Positions 22,352 to 34,128 of a DNA stretch of 64,000 bases are shown here, piece after piece. A program made the translations under genes and the position numbers. The stretch lies in NCBI GenBank assembly GCA_001910725.1, contig MJGA01000002.1, positions 1,426,001-1,490,000 on the forward strand, read 5' to 3'. This stretch comes from Phanerodontia chrysosporium. Taxonomy: Eukaryota > Basidiomycota > Agaricomycetes > Polyporales > Phanerochaetaceae. Each line of letters begins with the position of its first letter. Within the stretch, counting starts at the first letter, position 1. Under the pieces are notes generated by a model that saw nothing but the letters and a program-made list of their open reading frames with translations, ran no database searches and was not told the origin of the DNA.

Positions 22352-23113
22352 CAGAAAGTACAGAGCATAGAATGCTCTGGTGTGCTCCGTGTGCTGCACC
22401 GCGAGTCGCACCGGTTCTCAGTCCAGCGTCTGTCCCGAGGGTCAATAGACGCCGGAAGTGCCCCTACGCCACTTGATCCGCCCCCTCCGCCCTTCATCGA
22501 TCACTGATCCGCTGTCGACTTGGTGGTGTCTTCGAGACCTCGGTGGCATAGCTTCGAGTACATATTGTCTGTATTTAGTAGTACCAAGTTCTAATCAAGT
22601 ATTATTGTTCTAAATCTAGCTGTGGGCTTTGATAATGCTTTGATGCCCTCTGAATGATGATGGAGGTTGCCCATCGCTCACGCCCTGTATAAAACCCACC
22701 CGCGCACTTGTGTGAGCACTCCAAACTGCACCCCCTTCCTCCCTCTTTCTCCTGTTCTTTACGCTCCCCCCTCTACTCAATGTCCCATGTCCTTCTCTCC
22801 TGCATTCTTTCATCTCATCTGAACTGCCTCCTGTTTCATGCCCTGGCGTTTCCTCTGGAACCTCCTCGACATCCAATTCTGCAAGGATCCCAGTTGTGAC
22901 CTCGCACTCCTTATTCTCATCTTCTGCAATGGCTCGAATTATTCAGAGCATTTTGGCCTTTGATATCTCATTGTGCAACCTGCACCTTTTGTGTATGCTT
23001 CCCTGACCCCACGTCATCAGTGTCTTCTGTATCTGAGGAATTTTATCACTTGGATCCCAAACTACGACCCCGCAACTGTTCCTTCCGCATACACACACCC
23101 CGCTCAAAATTAG
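22352..23113. other. Unassigned stretch between hAT fragment and broken gene
   Basis: About 760 bp without a recognised feature. It is pyrimidine-rich around 22730-22830 and 23020-23100, as often seen in fungal promoters, which would suit the frame starting at 23114. Confidence 0.4.
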
Positions 23114-24373
23114 ATGGAGTTCTGGAAGATTTGGAAGGAGTCAGATCCTGTCACCTTCGAGGCGAAGCTCCGCGCCAACCCAGCTCCATTCTCTAACGAA
23201 GCTCGCCTACAGTATGGTCTACACAAGGAACTCGAACAACGAAAGACAGCGGAAAAGGTTCCCTGCAAGTCGAAGGGCCGCATCAGCGACAACGACCCCG
23301 TCGCAGATGCAGTCGCTGCGCAAACTTCACTGCCAAAGAAGATTGCTGGCAAGCGCAAGGCACGCGTGAGCAACCAAGGACTTGTAGCAGGTGCAGCGGA
23401 CACAGAGCCCTCCAAGAGATATTGAACATGCTCACAGGGCAAGCCGCACAACGACACTGCAGAGGTGCCCCCATCTGACCAGGCTGTAGTACAGCAATTG
23501 GCATCAGGTGTGTTGCGTCTTACATGCTTTGACTCAGCACTCACGCGTTTGTACCCTTCTCATCGACCTCCAGAGTCTGTCGCAAAACACAGTCGAAGGC
23601 AAAAGGTGTCTCGTGGTCAGGGTCGTGGGCGCGGGCGTGGGCGTGGTGGCCGAGCTGCTGCTGCCCCGAGGCAAGAGCTTGCCAGTGAAGAGCTACAAGG
23701 TGGTTAGTACGACCCAATCCTCAGTATCCTGGGGCAGCTTTCTGATTCCGGCTAAGACGCAGCACCAACGCCACCAACGCCGACTACAACAAAGGCCACA
23801 GTGAAGAAGACCTACAAGTCATAGATTGCCAACGTGGTTAACAACTCGCCACTTTGCAGCGCCCTTCGCGATCATCAGCTAAAGAAGCAGAGTGCAGAGG
23901 ATATGAAGCTGCTCAAGGAGCGTGCGGGTAACAGCATTGTAATCCAGGTCTGGAATAAGGTGGATCACAATGTGAGCTTTCCATCTCTTCTACAAGATGG
24001 AGTGTCTCACATACCTATTGCATTAGGGGAACCCTTGCGCGTAATCTGCAGAAGCCCGTGTGTTTGGTGCAAAGAGAATTCTGGTGCTCGATGATGCACT
24101 CCTCGAAAGACTTCATATCGAACATGATGGCGATGGCAGTTTCTGCCGCTTCGACTGCAAGTTCAATGGTTGGCTTGGGCAGGTAGCCAACCAGGTTGTG
24201 TCCCTTAGTAAGGCCGAAACCATCATCGAGTTGCATTCTGCCACCGTAGAGGAGCCTTCCGCATTTCAAGAGTATCTTGGTGGCGCCTCTGTCACAGGCG
24301 TCACCTCAACGGAATGTGCTGCATCTCGGAAGGCCCACCAGCTTGTCGCAGAACGTCAAGCGGCCTTAGCAGA
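23114..24373 (+). pseudogene. Unrecognised, probably broken gene with RG-rich segment
   Basis: I do not recognise the product. A 104-residue frame starts MEFWKIWKESDPVTF and ends at a stop at 23423-23425. Later open pieces are a basic RGRGRGRGRGG stretch near 23630-23660 (RNA- or DNA-binding, AT-hook-like composition), a T/P-rich linker then a stop near 23823, IANVVNNSPLCSALRDHQL near 23827-23880, and an open frame 24000-24373 with RILVLDDALLERLH. Plausible GT...AG introns could join some pieces, but at least two in-frame stops remain, so it is either a pseudogene or my exon model is wrong. It ends against a Gypsy-1 LTR tail. It might be a captured or relic host gene, or part of an unknown element. 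Confidence 0.35.
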
Positions 24374-24410
24374 CTGTCGCAGAGCGAAGGCTCAACGCTT
24401 CACGAGGGAG
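24374..24410 (-). repeat. Short Gypsy-1 LTR tail
   Basis: TGTCGCAGAGCGAAGGCTCA at its start, followed by CGCTTCACGAGGGAG, matches the 3' end of the Gypsy-1 LTR in minus orientation. Only this end remains, between the unrecognised gene and the Copia-1 LTR. Confidence 0.6.
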
Positions 24411-24429
24411 ATCTCGGTCCTCCATTAGG

Positions 24430-24653
24430 ATCTTCGCCAGACCCCTAGGGTTGGCGAGCTCACCGCTCAGGCACTACCCCCAGGGTTTATATACTATCCT
24501 ACAAGTCGGAGGCTTAACTAAGGACAAAGGAACGAAAGCGAAAAGAGACAAAGGAAGAGGTACAAACCAATGGCCCATGAGGGCCACTGCACTGGGCCAC
24601 TGAGTGCCGCTGAGGGCAGAGGTGTGGTTGCATCACAAAGGACACAACTAACA
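24430..24653 (-). repeat. Copia-1 3' LTR
   Basis: Minus-strand copia LTR: begins TGTTAGTTGTGTCC at 24653 right after a GGGGGG purine tract, and contains the TATA-like AGTATATAAACCC near 24495. The far end differs from other copies (compare 29677-29820), so the left boundary is uncertain. Confidence 0.75.
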
Positions 24654-24707
24654 CTCCCCCCTGATGCAGCACGTCTCTGCACAGGGCTCTCCCCGCATCG
24701 AGCACAT

Positions 24708-27656
24708 CTACTGCAAGCCCATAAGGCGACGGTGTGCAGCAACCTTGGCTACAGACAGAGCCTTGGTGAGGATGTCCGCAACCAACAGGTCAGTCTGGAC
24801 ATAATCTGGAGAGATCTGACCATCCTCTATCACATCGCGCAGCCAGTACAGGTGCAGCTGCATGTGTTTCAATGGCCCAAACTGCTGAGGATTCTTGGCC
24901 ACTGCAATAGCAGAGTTGTTATCCATGTAGAGCGTCGATGGCGAGTGAGAGAGGTTGTAGCCAAACTCTGTGAGCAGGTTCCGCATCCAGGCAATGTCCC
25001 AGCCAGTCTGGTTGGCAGCCATGTACTCCGCCTCTGTAGTGGACTGGGCCACCACAGTCTGCAGCTTGCTGCTCCAATTCACAATACCAGTGTCCATCAT
25101 AATGACATAAGCATCAGTTGAGCGCAGTGTGTCAGAGTCCCCGGCATAGTCAGCATCCGAGTAGGTCACAAAGAGCTCTTTCGTCGCAGCAGGCCCATAG
25201 CTGAGCTGTAAGTCCAGAGAAACCTTGAGATACCGGAAGAGGTGCTTGACTGCCTGCCAATGGGCCTGGCCAGGGCTCGCATTGAAGCGAGCTAGCACAG
25301 AGACCGCATAGCCAATGTCAGGACGAGTGCAGGTGGCGAGGTACATGATGGAGCCGACAGCGCTGATGTGGGGAGATTCTGGACGGCAGCACGCTCTTCT
25401 CGAGTGAAGGGCAGTCTGCAGTAGACAGTCGCTTGCCAGGGTCCATGGGTGTCTGCACAGAGGAGCAGGAGGAAAAGCCATACTTCTCCAGCATGTCCAG
25501 GATGTACTGACGCTGCGAGAAGGAGATGCGGCGGTTGGGACGGTCTCGAGTGATCTGAATGCCTAGCAGGAAGGATGTGGGACCCAGGTCGCGAAGCTTG
25601 TAGTAGTCAGAAAGCTGTTGCACTATGCGATCGGTCTCAGCAGCGCTAGTGGAGGCAATGGTGATATCGTCGATAAAGACAGGCATGATGATCCTGGTGG
25701 CGTCCCTGCGGTAGAGATAGAGCGAGGCGTCAGATTTGAGCCGGATAAAGCCTAGGTTGCGCAGTGTGGCGTGCAGAGTCTTGTTCCAGACGCGCCCAGC
25801 TTGCTTGAGACCGTACAGTGCTTTCCTGAGCCGCAGGACGTCGCCAGGTTGGCCAAAGTGGACCCTCTGGTTGCTGCATGTAGACCTCCTCTTCGAGTAC
25901 GCCATTGGTGTAGGCGTTGGAGATGTTGATGGAGCGCAAGTCCAGGTCCTCGAGTGCGGACAGCGCAAGGACGATCCAAATGGAGGCCACGCATGCTGTA
26001 GGGCGAAGGTCTCCACATAGTCGAAGCCAGGCCGTTGAGCATAGCCCTTGACCACAAGGCGGGCCTTGTAGCGTTCCATCTCGCCGTCAGGGAGGAATTT
26101 CTGCGCAAAGACCCAGCGATTAGTGATGGCCTTCTTGCCTGGAGGAAGCGCACAGGGCTCCCAAGTCTCATTGGCAAGTAGGGCCTCGATCTCAGCGTGG
26201 GCTGCCTTCTTCCATTCCTCTGCATCCGTCGCTTCATCGCAGCACTCCAGCTATCCGGGCAAGTGTCACCTGCAGCTGCAGCCTTGAGGCAGAGCTCGTC
26301 TGTAGAGGCGTCTGACAGTGGAACGTCCTCCTCTTGACGAGGTTCCTCAGCAATGGGCTCTGGCTGAGCAGGCTGAGCAGGCTGTGAAGGCTGGCCAGAC
26401 GAGGTTGGCTTGACCTTCCACCATTCACCAGGAGGCTTAATGGTGCGCCTGGGACGAGACTCTGCCAGTGAAGGCTGAGTGTGCCAGATGGGCCGGCCTG
26501 AGGCTCGGAAGGAGCTGATGACCGTGAGCGACCTCGGCGAGGTGGAGATGATGCCTGGCGCTGTGACGATGGCCCTGCACGCTGTGGCTGTCTGCCACGG
26601 GAGGCGACTGACTTGCCTCGCCTGGGAGCAGGTGGTGTGGCTGGAGGCTCTGGAGAGCGAGCCTGGGCGAGGGAATGGGCGAAGGTGTGCGAGGTGGTGC
26701 TGGTTCTGGTGCATGTGGCTCTGGTGGTGGTGGAGGCGCAGCAGGCTCGGGTTGCGCATTAGAAGACCCTCCCCCCAACACGAGGCTGTGGCGCATCCTC
26801 ACCAGTAGTAAACTCGTAGTACTCTGGTTCAGACGGCGTGGTAGCGCTATCGGGAGGGTGGGCGCGGAAAGTAGGGATATCCGACCAGTTCTTCAAGCCA
26901 GGGAAGTACCGCTCATCGAAGATGGCGCGCTCTGAGATGGTGACCCGCTTGGTGGCTGGGTTGTAAAACTTCCAGCCCTTGTAGCCAGCAGGGTAGCCGA
27001 TAAAGATAGACTTCTCTGACTGTGAACCCAGCGCACCTCGCTTGTCCTTCTGCACATGCACATAGGCGAGGCAGCCCCAAACGCGCAGACGGGATACATC
27101 TGGCTTGCGACCATAGAAGGCCTCGTAGGGAGTGATGCCGGGCAGCACAGAGGTGGGACACCGGTTGAGGACATGTACCAGGGCGGACAGAGCCTCGCCC
27201 CAGAAGGAGGAGGCAGTCCAGCTTCAGCAAGCATGGCGGTGATGCCCTCAGAGAGAACGCGGTTAAACCGCTCCGCCACACCGTTCTGCTGTGGCCTGTT
27301 GCGCACAGTGTGCTGCAGCTCGATGCCGTGCTCGTTGCAGAAGTCCTCGAGCTCCTTGCTCATGTACTCGCCGCCCTTGTCGTCCCTGAGAGCACCAATG
27401 CGCTGCGGCGTCTGGTTCTCTGCATGGGCCTTGAACTGCTTAAATGCAGCAGTGGCCTCTCTCTTTGTCTTGAGCAGTATGACCGCTCGCAGACGCGTGA
27501 GTCGTCAATGAAGGTGATCCAGTAGCGGTAGCCAGAGTGGGTGCGGAAAGGCAGAGGGCCATGGACATCAGAGTGGATGAGCTGGAGTGGCCGGAAAGCG
27601 CTGTTGCTGATAGAGGATATCACAGGCAGACTGTCAATCCAAGCTCTTGAGCTCAT
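24708..27656 (-). pseudogene. Copia-1 pol remnant (integrase, RT, RNase H)
   Basis: Ty1/copia pol on the minus strand, gag and protease missing. Order: integrase core (SDVHGPLPFRTHSGYRYW; HTVRNRPQQNGVAERFNR), the hydrophilic linker beginning KRVTISERAIFDERYF, reverse transcriptase (LVVKGYAQRPGFDYVETFA; VFIDDITIAST; TSFLLGIQI), then RNase H (TTEAEYMAANQ; YMDNNSAIAVAK; VADILTKAL). The sequence is spread over at least five frames, with shifts near 27360, 27150, 26080, 25750 and 25400. The frame set parallels Copia-2 on the plus strand, with which it shares most residues. No 5' LTR follows upstream; similarity stops near 27656. Confidence 0.88.
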
Positions 27657-28105
27657 TTTCAGACATCTGTCCTTGCACCTTGATATCTTTTAATGGCGCT
27701 GATAGATTTTGCTGATTGCTCGAGCGTCCACATTGCAATACCAGGCTTAAACGGCAGAGTAGGGGATTTTGGCGTTTGTTCAAGGTATGCACAAGCTATG
27801 GGAACCAAGTAAAGAGAGACAAGGGGTGGGGAAAGAAGAGAAACTACCTGAGGAGCCAGAAAGCTCTCACAGCTAAGCCATGCAGCAGCCGCGTGCCGCG
27901 CACAACGTGCGTCATAAGCAGTCACACTGGGGCACCCACTCAGATTTCTTGCTGGAGCCCCAGAAGCAATGGCGTTGACGACACCGCAGCATGGCTTCGG
28001 TCAAATCAGGCCTTAGTGAACCAGTGCAGTGGCCATTGACGAAGAAGTTGCTTAGTGCTCTCTTCCCTTGTTTCTTTCTCAGTTCTCTTGGATCTGATCT
28101 GTAGC
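27657..28105. other. Unassigned stretch with partial copia LTR
   Basis: 27657-28010 has one 88-residue minus-strand frame of unknown meaning. 28016-28105 resembles the middle of the copia LTR (GTGCTCTCTTCCCTTGTTTC type) and is cut off by the next LTR at 28106. Confidence 0.45.
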
Positions 28106-28408
28106 TGTTACTTGTATTCTTTGTGATGCAACCACTCCTCTGCCCTCAGTGGCACTCAGTGGCCCAGTGCAGTGGCCAGGTGCATTGACCAGGTGCAGTG
28201 GCCCTCATGGTCCACTGACAAAGGACTTGCTTTGTACTTCTTCCTTTGTCTCTTTTTGCTTTCGTTCTTTTGTCCTTAGTTAAGACTCCGACTTGTAGGA
28301 TAGTATATAAACCCTGGGGTTAGTGCCTGAGCCCTTCAGTTGCTCACCCAATACCACCAGTGTGATTCAGGGCGCTTCTGTAGTTAAGCCCATCTCCTAC
28401 ATCGGACA
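28106..28408 (+). repeat. Copia solo LTR
   Basis: Starts TGTTACTTGTATTCTTTGTG and ends CTACATCGGACA, with AGTATATAAACCCTGGGG near 28302. The flanks GTAGC and TTTCA do not match, so the target duplication is lost or the copy is recombinant. Confidence 0.8.
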
Positions 28409-29129
28409 TTTCAACTGCTAATAGCTCCTGTCCTTCTGTCAATCAGGAACTTCAGGCAGTGAAAACACAAGAAGATGACTTGAAGATGGAGAAGCAAGAA
28501 TAAGTGAATAGGGAGGAGGAAGAGAATGAGGAGAAGAATAAAGACTTTGGTAATGCCTCATAGGTGCGCTTTTTTGCGATGTATTTTATTTATTTACTCA
28601 TTCGTATCAGAGTACATCTCAGCATCTCGGACAGGGCATGCAACCCAGACACTTCAGCAGAGCTAGATTGGTAGAGGTGCAGGAGCACTCCAGTAAGTAG
28701 TCAATCAAGTCGTGTGGTGGAAAGCGGAAATCACCCATGACAGCAGTTGCTGCAGCAGTAAACAATATTGCAACCGCTCTTCTTCCTTCACCTGCACCAT
28801 CTGTGTCCACTACAAGCGTTGCTCCACAGGTTGACAAATGCCAACTTGCATTTGAAACTATTCTTCAAGAGGAACAACTCACTATGGCTGAGCTTGCTCT
28901 TGTCCCGTGTATCTGGCACGATAATGCTCCGCTTGCAGATGAGTACCCTAGTTTTCCATCTGCTTTCCATGCTGCACATTTTATCTGACTGAGAAATAAG
29001 CTGTAAAGCCTTAAAACAGCCACTTCGACAATTTTAACATGCTCGTTACTTTTCTCTTAATCTCATACCAACTGTAGCCACTCCTTCATGATAGAATGAA
29101 GCTTACCTAATCAACTACATTGTGATATC
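28409..29129. other. Unassigned stretch, no supported gene
   Basis: A purine-rich segment (28480-28550) and an 83-residue plus-strand frame (28737-28988, MTAVAAAVNNIATALL) with no family I recognise. The part near 29130 may be the 3' flank of the Harbinger remnant on the other strand. Confidence 0.35.
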
Positions 29130-29676
29130 ATTATGCTCTTCAAGCCAGGCCTAATAGCTATTCCGCATTGCTTGTGCAATTGCATCGGTACACTCCTCTG
29201 CGTATCTCGCTCTTTAGCTGTTATTCCCATAGCAAGCTTTGCAGGCTCGAAATTCTTAGTCACCTCTACCACTCTGTTCATTCTTTACATCAGCATTGTC
29301 CATGTTATTGATATTTGTCACAGTGAATATTTCTGGATGCAGATCGTACATGTGGATGAAATTGAAATTGCGCCAAATGCTAAAAAAAAGGTGCTTGTTG
29401 AGGCAAGAAGTATTTTGCACCTTGTGGCATAATTCTGAACTTGTGCTGGGCTACTCTGAAGGTGCACTCAATAACAGACCGAAGTTGTGAGTGGCATAAA
29501 GTAAAAAGCTCTTGTGCATTTTGTGGTCTATATATTATTAGTAATGTAGAATATATATGTATGGCATAACACACCTCACTGGCTGCCCCCCTCATTCTCA
29601 CAGATCGTACCGTACATCAGGATATGGAACCATAAGCGCACTACATGATGGAAAGCCAGCATTTGCAAGGTCATAT
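29130..29676 (-). pseudogene. PIF/Harbinger transposase, C-terminal fragment
   Basis: Reading the minus strand from 29676: YDLANAGFPSC, LMVPYPDVRYDL, then after a frame break NAQELFTLCHSQLRSVIE and CTFRVAQHKFRIM, then after another shift NFIHMYDLHPEIF, and at the end CTDAIAQAMRNSY. These follow the order of the C-terminal part of PIF/Harbinger DDE transposases (the GFP...P block, the HS..R..IER block, the NFI motif and the basic tail). Stops and shifts make it dead. The N-terminal two thirds are missing because the copia LTR at 29677 replaces them. Confidence 0.75.
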
Positions 29677-30022
29677 TGTTCAGTGTAGGAGCTAAACTCG
29701 ACTACAGGAGTGCCCTGAATCACACTGGTGGTAGTGAGTGAGCAACTGAGTGTATTAGGGCGAAGGGAATACTACTGACCTGGTGGTAGTAGGTGAGCAA
29801 CTGAAGGGCTCAGGCACTACCCCAGGGTTTATATACTATCCAACAAGTCGGAGTCTTAACTAAGGACAAAGCAACGAAAGCGAAAAAAAGACAAAGGAAG
29901 AAGTACAAAGCAATGGCCCATGAGGGCCACTGCACATGGTCAATGCATTTGGCCACTGCACTGAGCCACTGAGTGCCGCTGAGGGCAGAGGAGTGGTTGC
30001 ATCACAAAGGACACAACTAACA
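29677..30022 (-). repeat. Copia LTR with unrelated flanks
   Basis: Minus-orientation LTR: begins TGTTAGTTGTGTCC at 30022 and ends CTGAACA at 29677. It contains a short duplicated segment around 29735-29800 (GGTGGTAGT...GAGCAACTGA twice). The left flank is Harbinger and the right flank hAT-3 family. CATAT and TAACT do not form a duplication, so this is probably the product of recombination between two LTRs. Confidence 0.8.
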
Positions 30023-30735
30023 TAACTGACAGGTTCATGGAACTTCTGATGCTGGCCAGCAATCAAAAGAGTAGGAAAATCCTTTGGCTGCCAAGATGGA
30101 ATAATGGAGATGGTGACAACAGAAGAGAGATTTGATGTTCATAGCTTAGGATTCAAACCATTGACTACGTTATCATTAGCTGAAACGTCCATGTCAAAGA
30201 TTTCATGCTCGTTGTCTTCAACATCAGACAGTATTTGCTCTATGTTCTTTCCATTATCTATTAAGCAAATTTATTTCTACCATTGATAGATTACATACCT
30301 TGAAGTCTCTTTAGATATCTGTGGTGCAAACTCAGGCAAAGGCTCAGGTGTATGCTAATATATCATGCGACCTCGCTTTGGCATTTAAAAATGCACAATT
30401 AACTTCTTCTCTGCCAGATCCTCTCGCTAGCCTTTTTCCTTGGGCCTCTTCTCTTGTTAGGTGAGCCCTGAGCTACATCTCCTATAGCAGAATTTAACAG
30501 GACAAGATAATCAGTACAGCATCAGAAGAAATGTTAAAAAGCGCACTATCTAACTTTTACCGAGTTTTATACCTCTAGTTTTATATGTTACATAGTTTGG
30601 AGTTGTTCTACGCGTCTTAGAGTCTTCAAAGGTGTGCCAGGGGCACTGTGTTTACCTGCTATGGTATTGTTCTGTCCTTTTGCCATGGTGATTGCCAGTC
30701 ACCATAGTGGTTGCCTAATTAGAATGGTGATACTG
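30023..30735 (-). pseudogene. hAT-3-family transposase, N-terminal part (fragment)
   Basis: Minus-strand counterpart of about 48205-48930 in hAT-3, including the GTGGTTGCCTAATTAG leader, the TPLKT-like start region and, at the LTR edge, LLIAGQHQKFHEPV (hAT-3 has LPIAGQCQKFHGPAG). It stops at the copia LTR. No coding potential is left intact. The C-terminal part of a related copy lies at 21088-22351, but the two need not come from one insertion. Confidence 0.75.
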
Positions 30736-31734
30736 ATGTCCTGTGTCAAACAAGTTTGACACAAAAATATAAGGAAAAGTTGAAAGGATACAACATATCC
30801 TCAAGTGCCTACTTCGTACAATCCTGACAAGCCAGAAAGAAAGGACTTTCGAGAGGATTATACATGCACTGAGGTACCGGAGCCAATGCACAAACACACA
30901 CTGATTGCCAAATGATTGAGTGCAATCAACTGCTCAAGCCTTGATCACAAGTCTATCAATCACAATTGAGCAGTTAACCACTCAAGCTTGATCGTAAGTT
31001 CTCTGAAACATGATCAAAAAGTCAAGGAAGTACCTCAGAAGCTGAAAAATGACTCATCGCCAAGCAATATGAGTCAGAAAAGAAGGAACTCAGGGTGTAG
31101 AATGACTAAAGTCTCAAACAGCATGACAGTTCATAAGCTGACTGATTATGGAGCTACTTCTCTCTGCAACAAATTGGGAAAACACTGAAGCTTAGCCAAA
31201 CATATTATATGATCATGTATCCCATAAGGAAATATCAAATCCATCTACAGCAGTATATATACAGCAGTAGGTAGCCCACCTGATACTAATCCAAATTTCT
31301 CCAAAGCAGAGCTTTTATAGTAGAGAGACTGAAATTGGCTTCCTGGGCAAACCTATTGCTCAATATGAAGATGTACATATCAGGGGCAAGCGAAGCCTAT
31401 TGACAAGTGTTACTTAATACTCAGAAGAATTATACCTGAAGAAACGTTAAAAGAATTTCAACTGAAAGTGAAATCCCCATAATAACTGTGAAGCAAATAG
31501 TATTGAGACTATTGCTTGAGTTATTATTCCCCTATCCCTATTTGCTGCATATTCTCAAGACTCTAAGGATAAGCTTCGTCATACCACTCAATTACCCTTC
31601 AATCCCCAATAAACAACTGGAGACCTTTCAATCCAAAGTCACGATCCAAGAATTTGAACGGTTTAGCAAGAATGTTAACCTAAACACCCAATCTGAACAC
31701 TTCCTAACCACTTCAAAAGAAGCATTGTTACACT
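30736..31734. other. Unassigned stretch
   Basis: About 1 kb, AT-rich, without recognisable coding. A perfect inverted repeat TGTGTCAAAC-AA-GTTTGACACA lies at 30742-30763. Short repeats of ATTGAGCAGTTAACCACTC type occur near 30920-30990. Confidence 0.4.
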
Positions 31735-33102
31735 GAGGGTGCCAGGAGGCACTCCTTCAGATGTGCTCAACATATTGGGAGAACAGGGAATGTCAGCTCT
31801 GGAGAGAGCACAAGAGAGACCAAGTGGTTAAGAAGCCTGTTCGTGGTTAGAGAGAGGGGAGCCAAGCAGAATCTCGGGAAATAAGTGGTGGTTGCTGTCT
31901 GGAGGTTTGTGGTCAGGGTATTTGATGTGATACCAGAGGTACCCACAAACTCTAGTTGCTGTGCAAAGCCAGAAAGCTTAAACTGTGCGTCTTTGCTACT
32001 AGCCAGGACTGAAAGTAATAGTAGGGCAAATTCTGGATATATGCAAGGTTGTTAATTACACTTTCTAACTTTTTGCAAGTTATCTCTTTCCGCAATGTGA
32101 AGATCAGCAGCAGAACTGACACCATTTTCGTGCAGATTATTTGAACAGTCGTAACGCAGTGCAATGCAAAATGTACTATTTTAACTGAAATCACTGGCCT
32201 GGTACACAATATCTAATTCTTCCATGATGTAGTAGAAGTTATGCCCTAAACCAGTAAACAAAATATCACCAATTTGAGCAAGACCAAGTTCATATTAGTG
32301 CTACTCCTTAAACGTAATAGCAGGGGTGAGACAGCTGAGCTCGTTGCAAATCTGTCAAAGGCACTTAGGTAGCTGATAGATATTGTGCAGGTGGTTGCTA
32401 TTGTCAAGATAAAAGAGATCAACTTCTTCGATAGCTTTTAAAATGCTTGATAGTGGTGTAGAGCTTGGGTGTGAAGATGCCAATGAGGTCAGTGGGAAAG
32501 TATTTGGGAATGTCGATACTAACAGATTTCCAGACAATGGACTCATATGTCAGGGCAGCACTGAGGCACTCTGCCAAACTGAACTTGGAAGAGAAAATAG
32601 CAACAGTAGCTTGGGCTTCACAAACTTTTTGCTGACACTACTCATGGATGTGGTTGCCGACATGTTATTTGGCTTCACAAGCCTCGCAGATGGCAGTTCG
32701 ATTAATTAAGGGGACAGAGAGCGAAGCCTGTAAGAGTATGAAGACATACTTCATGACTGCTTTGACTTTGCAGTCAGTTCACTTAATGGTGTTACTGGTC
32801 TCACGACGACATTAGAGGCAGTTGAAGATGTGTTAGGGGATGTGGTCTTGAAAATAGATGCATTCAAGGGTGGAGAGGCCATACTTTGCTGAACATCTTT
32901 TGATACTGCAAAAGTAAGCCTTAGCAATGCATACAGAGTGAGTGGATTGCTTGACCAACATTCTCGCTTTAAATGAATAAAATAGACTTTTTTGAAATGG
33001 TTATATAGAGAAGCAGTAGAAGAAAATACTTAAAGTACTCAAGAGATCTTGGCCTAATGTCACAGAGTGAAGGCTCAACACTGCATGAGGGAGGGCGAAT
33101 GG

Positions 33103-33978
33103 TGTCACAGATGTGATGGTGTAGCCCCATTTTCTGCCTATTTTTTGGCTATTTTCCTTGATTAATCCAACAAATGAGCAGTCTTCGTGCCGTCTGGAGT
33201 TCTAGCCGCCCACACTCAGCACCTGGTCATTCAGTGCCAGCGCCCTGATGGTGCATCACTCCTAAACACCAGCGTATCCCAGATCACTGGTCTGCTCTGC
33301 AACCAGCTTCCCGGATTGCCGAGGAGGCACTGTCATCCCTGATGACTCCCTTCGTCAAGACACGCCGAGCTAATTATTCTGATGACACAGCCTCGGTCTA
33401 ATGTAGCCTTGAAACACTGCCAGCTGACGCAGCCTCTTAATATAGCCCCTGCACAGCCTCGCCGCGCAGTCCGCGTCGCAGCCTCGCCGGCTATACTGAG
33501 CACTGCCCATCAGTTTATGTAATTGTATAGCCTGCCCTAAAGGATCTGTAGTATATAAGGGTAGCTCCCCTCACTCCTGTCTGTCATCTCGACCTCTTGG
33601 TCAATACGGACAGATAAGCCCTCGCATGTATAGTAGTTATTTACTTCAATCTAACTTGGTCAATACAGACAGCTGTGCAAGTTGATTCGTCGCCACGTGA
33701 TTCAATCCACTGCGCCCGGTCGTCATCGTCCCCATTTGTCCTCCCTCGTGTAGTATTGAACCCTAGCTCCGCGACACTCCTGTTTGTTATCTCGACTTCC
33801 TAGTCAATATAAATAGATAAGTCTCCTTTTGTATAGTAGTAACATACATTGATAGTATCTTGATCAATAAGGATAGCTGCACAAGTTACTTATTGCTGCG
33901 TGAATCACTTCACTGTGCCATCTCGTTGACCTCCCCATCTGTACTCCCTCATCTAGTGTTAAGCATTCACTCCATGAC
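33103..33978 (+). repeat. Gypsy-1 LTR plus extra LTR tail, duplication AATGG
   Basis: A 674-bp LTR (33103-33776, TGTCACAGATGTGATGG to GCGACA) is followed directly by about 200 bp of a second, more diverged LTR 3' end (33777-33978, ending CATGACA). The 5-bp duplication AATGG sits at 33098-33102 and 33979-33983, outside both, so they entered or recombined as one unit. Confidence 0.8.
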
Positions 33979-34128
33979 AAATGGGAAAATTGACAATAAG
34001 GCACAGCAGAGCAAATTATGCAGTGACAAGCAATTTGTGCAGCTGTTCATATTGACCAAAATAATATTAGTGATGTTACTACTATACAATCAAAGGCTTA
34101 TTTATTCATTACAACCAAGAGGTCGAGA

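Noticed and set aside
26479..26935. Gly/Arg-rich plus-strand frames in the Copia-1 region
   Set aside because: Opposite the proline-rich linker of copia pol, so the composition is explained.
28106..28408. This LTR as the 5' LTR of Copia-1
   Set aside because: It is in the opposite orientation to the Copia-1 pol, and the intervening 450 bp are not copia internal sequence.
30742..30763. Perfect inverted repeat TGTGTCAAAC-AA-GTTTGACACA as two abutting LTR ends
   Set aside because: No LTR-like sequence follows on either side, so it is only a short palindrome.
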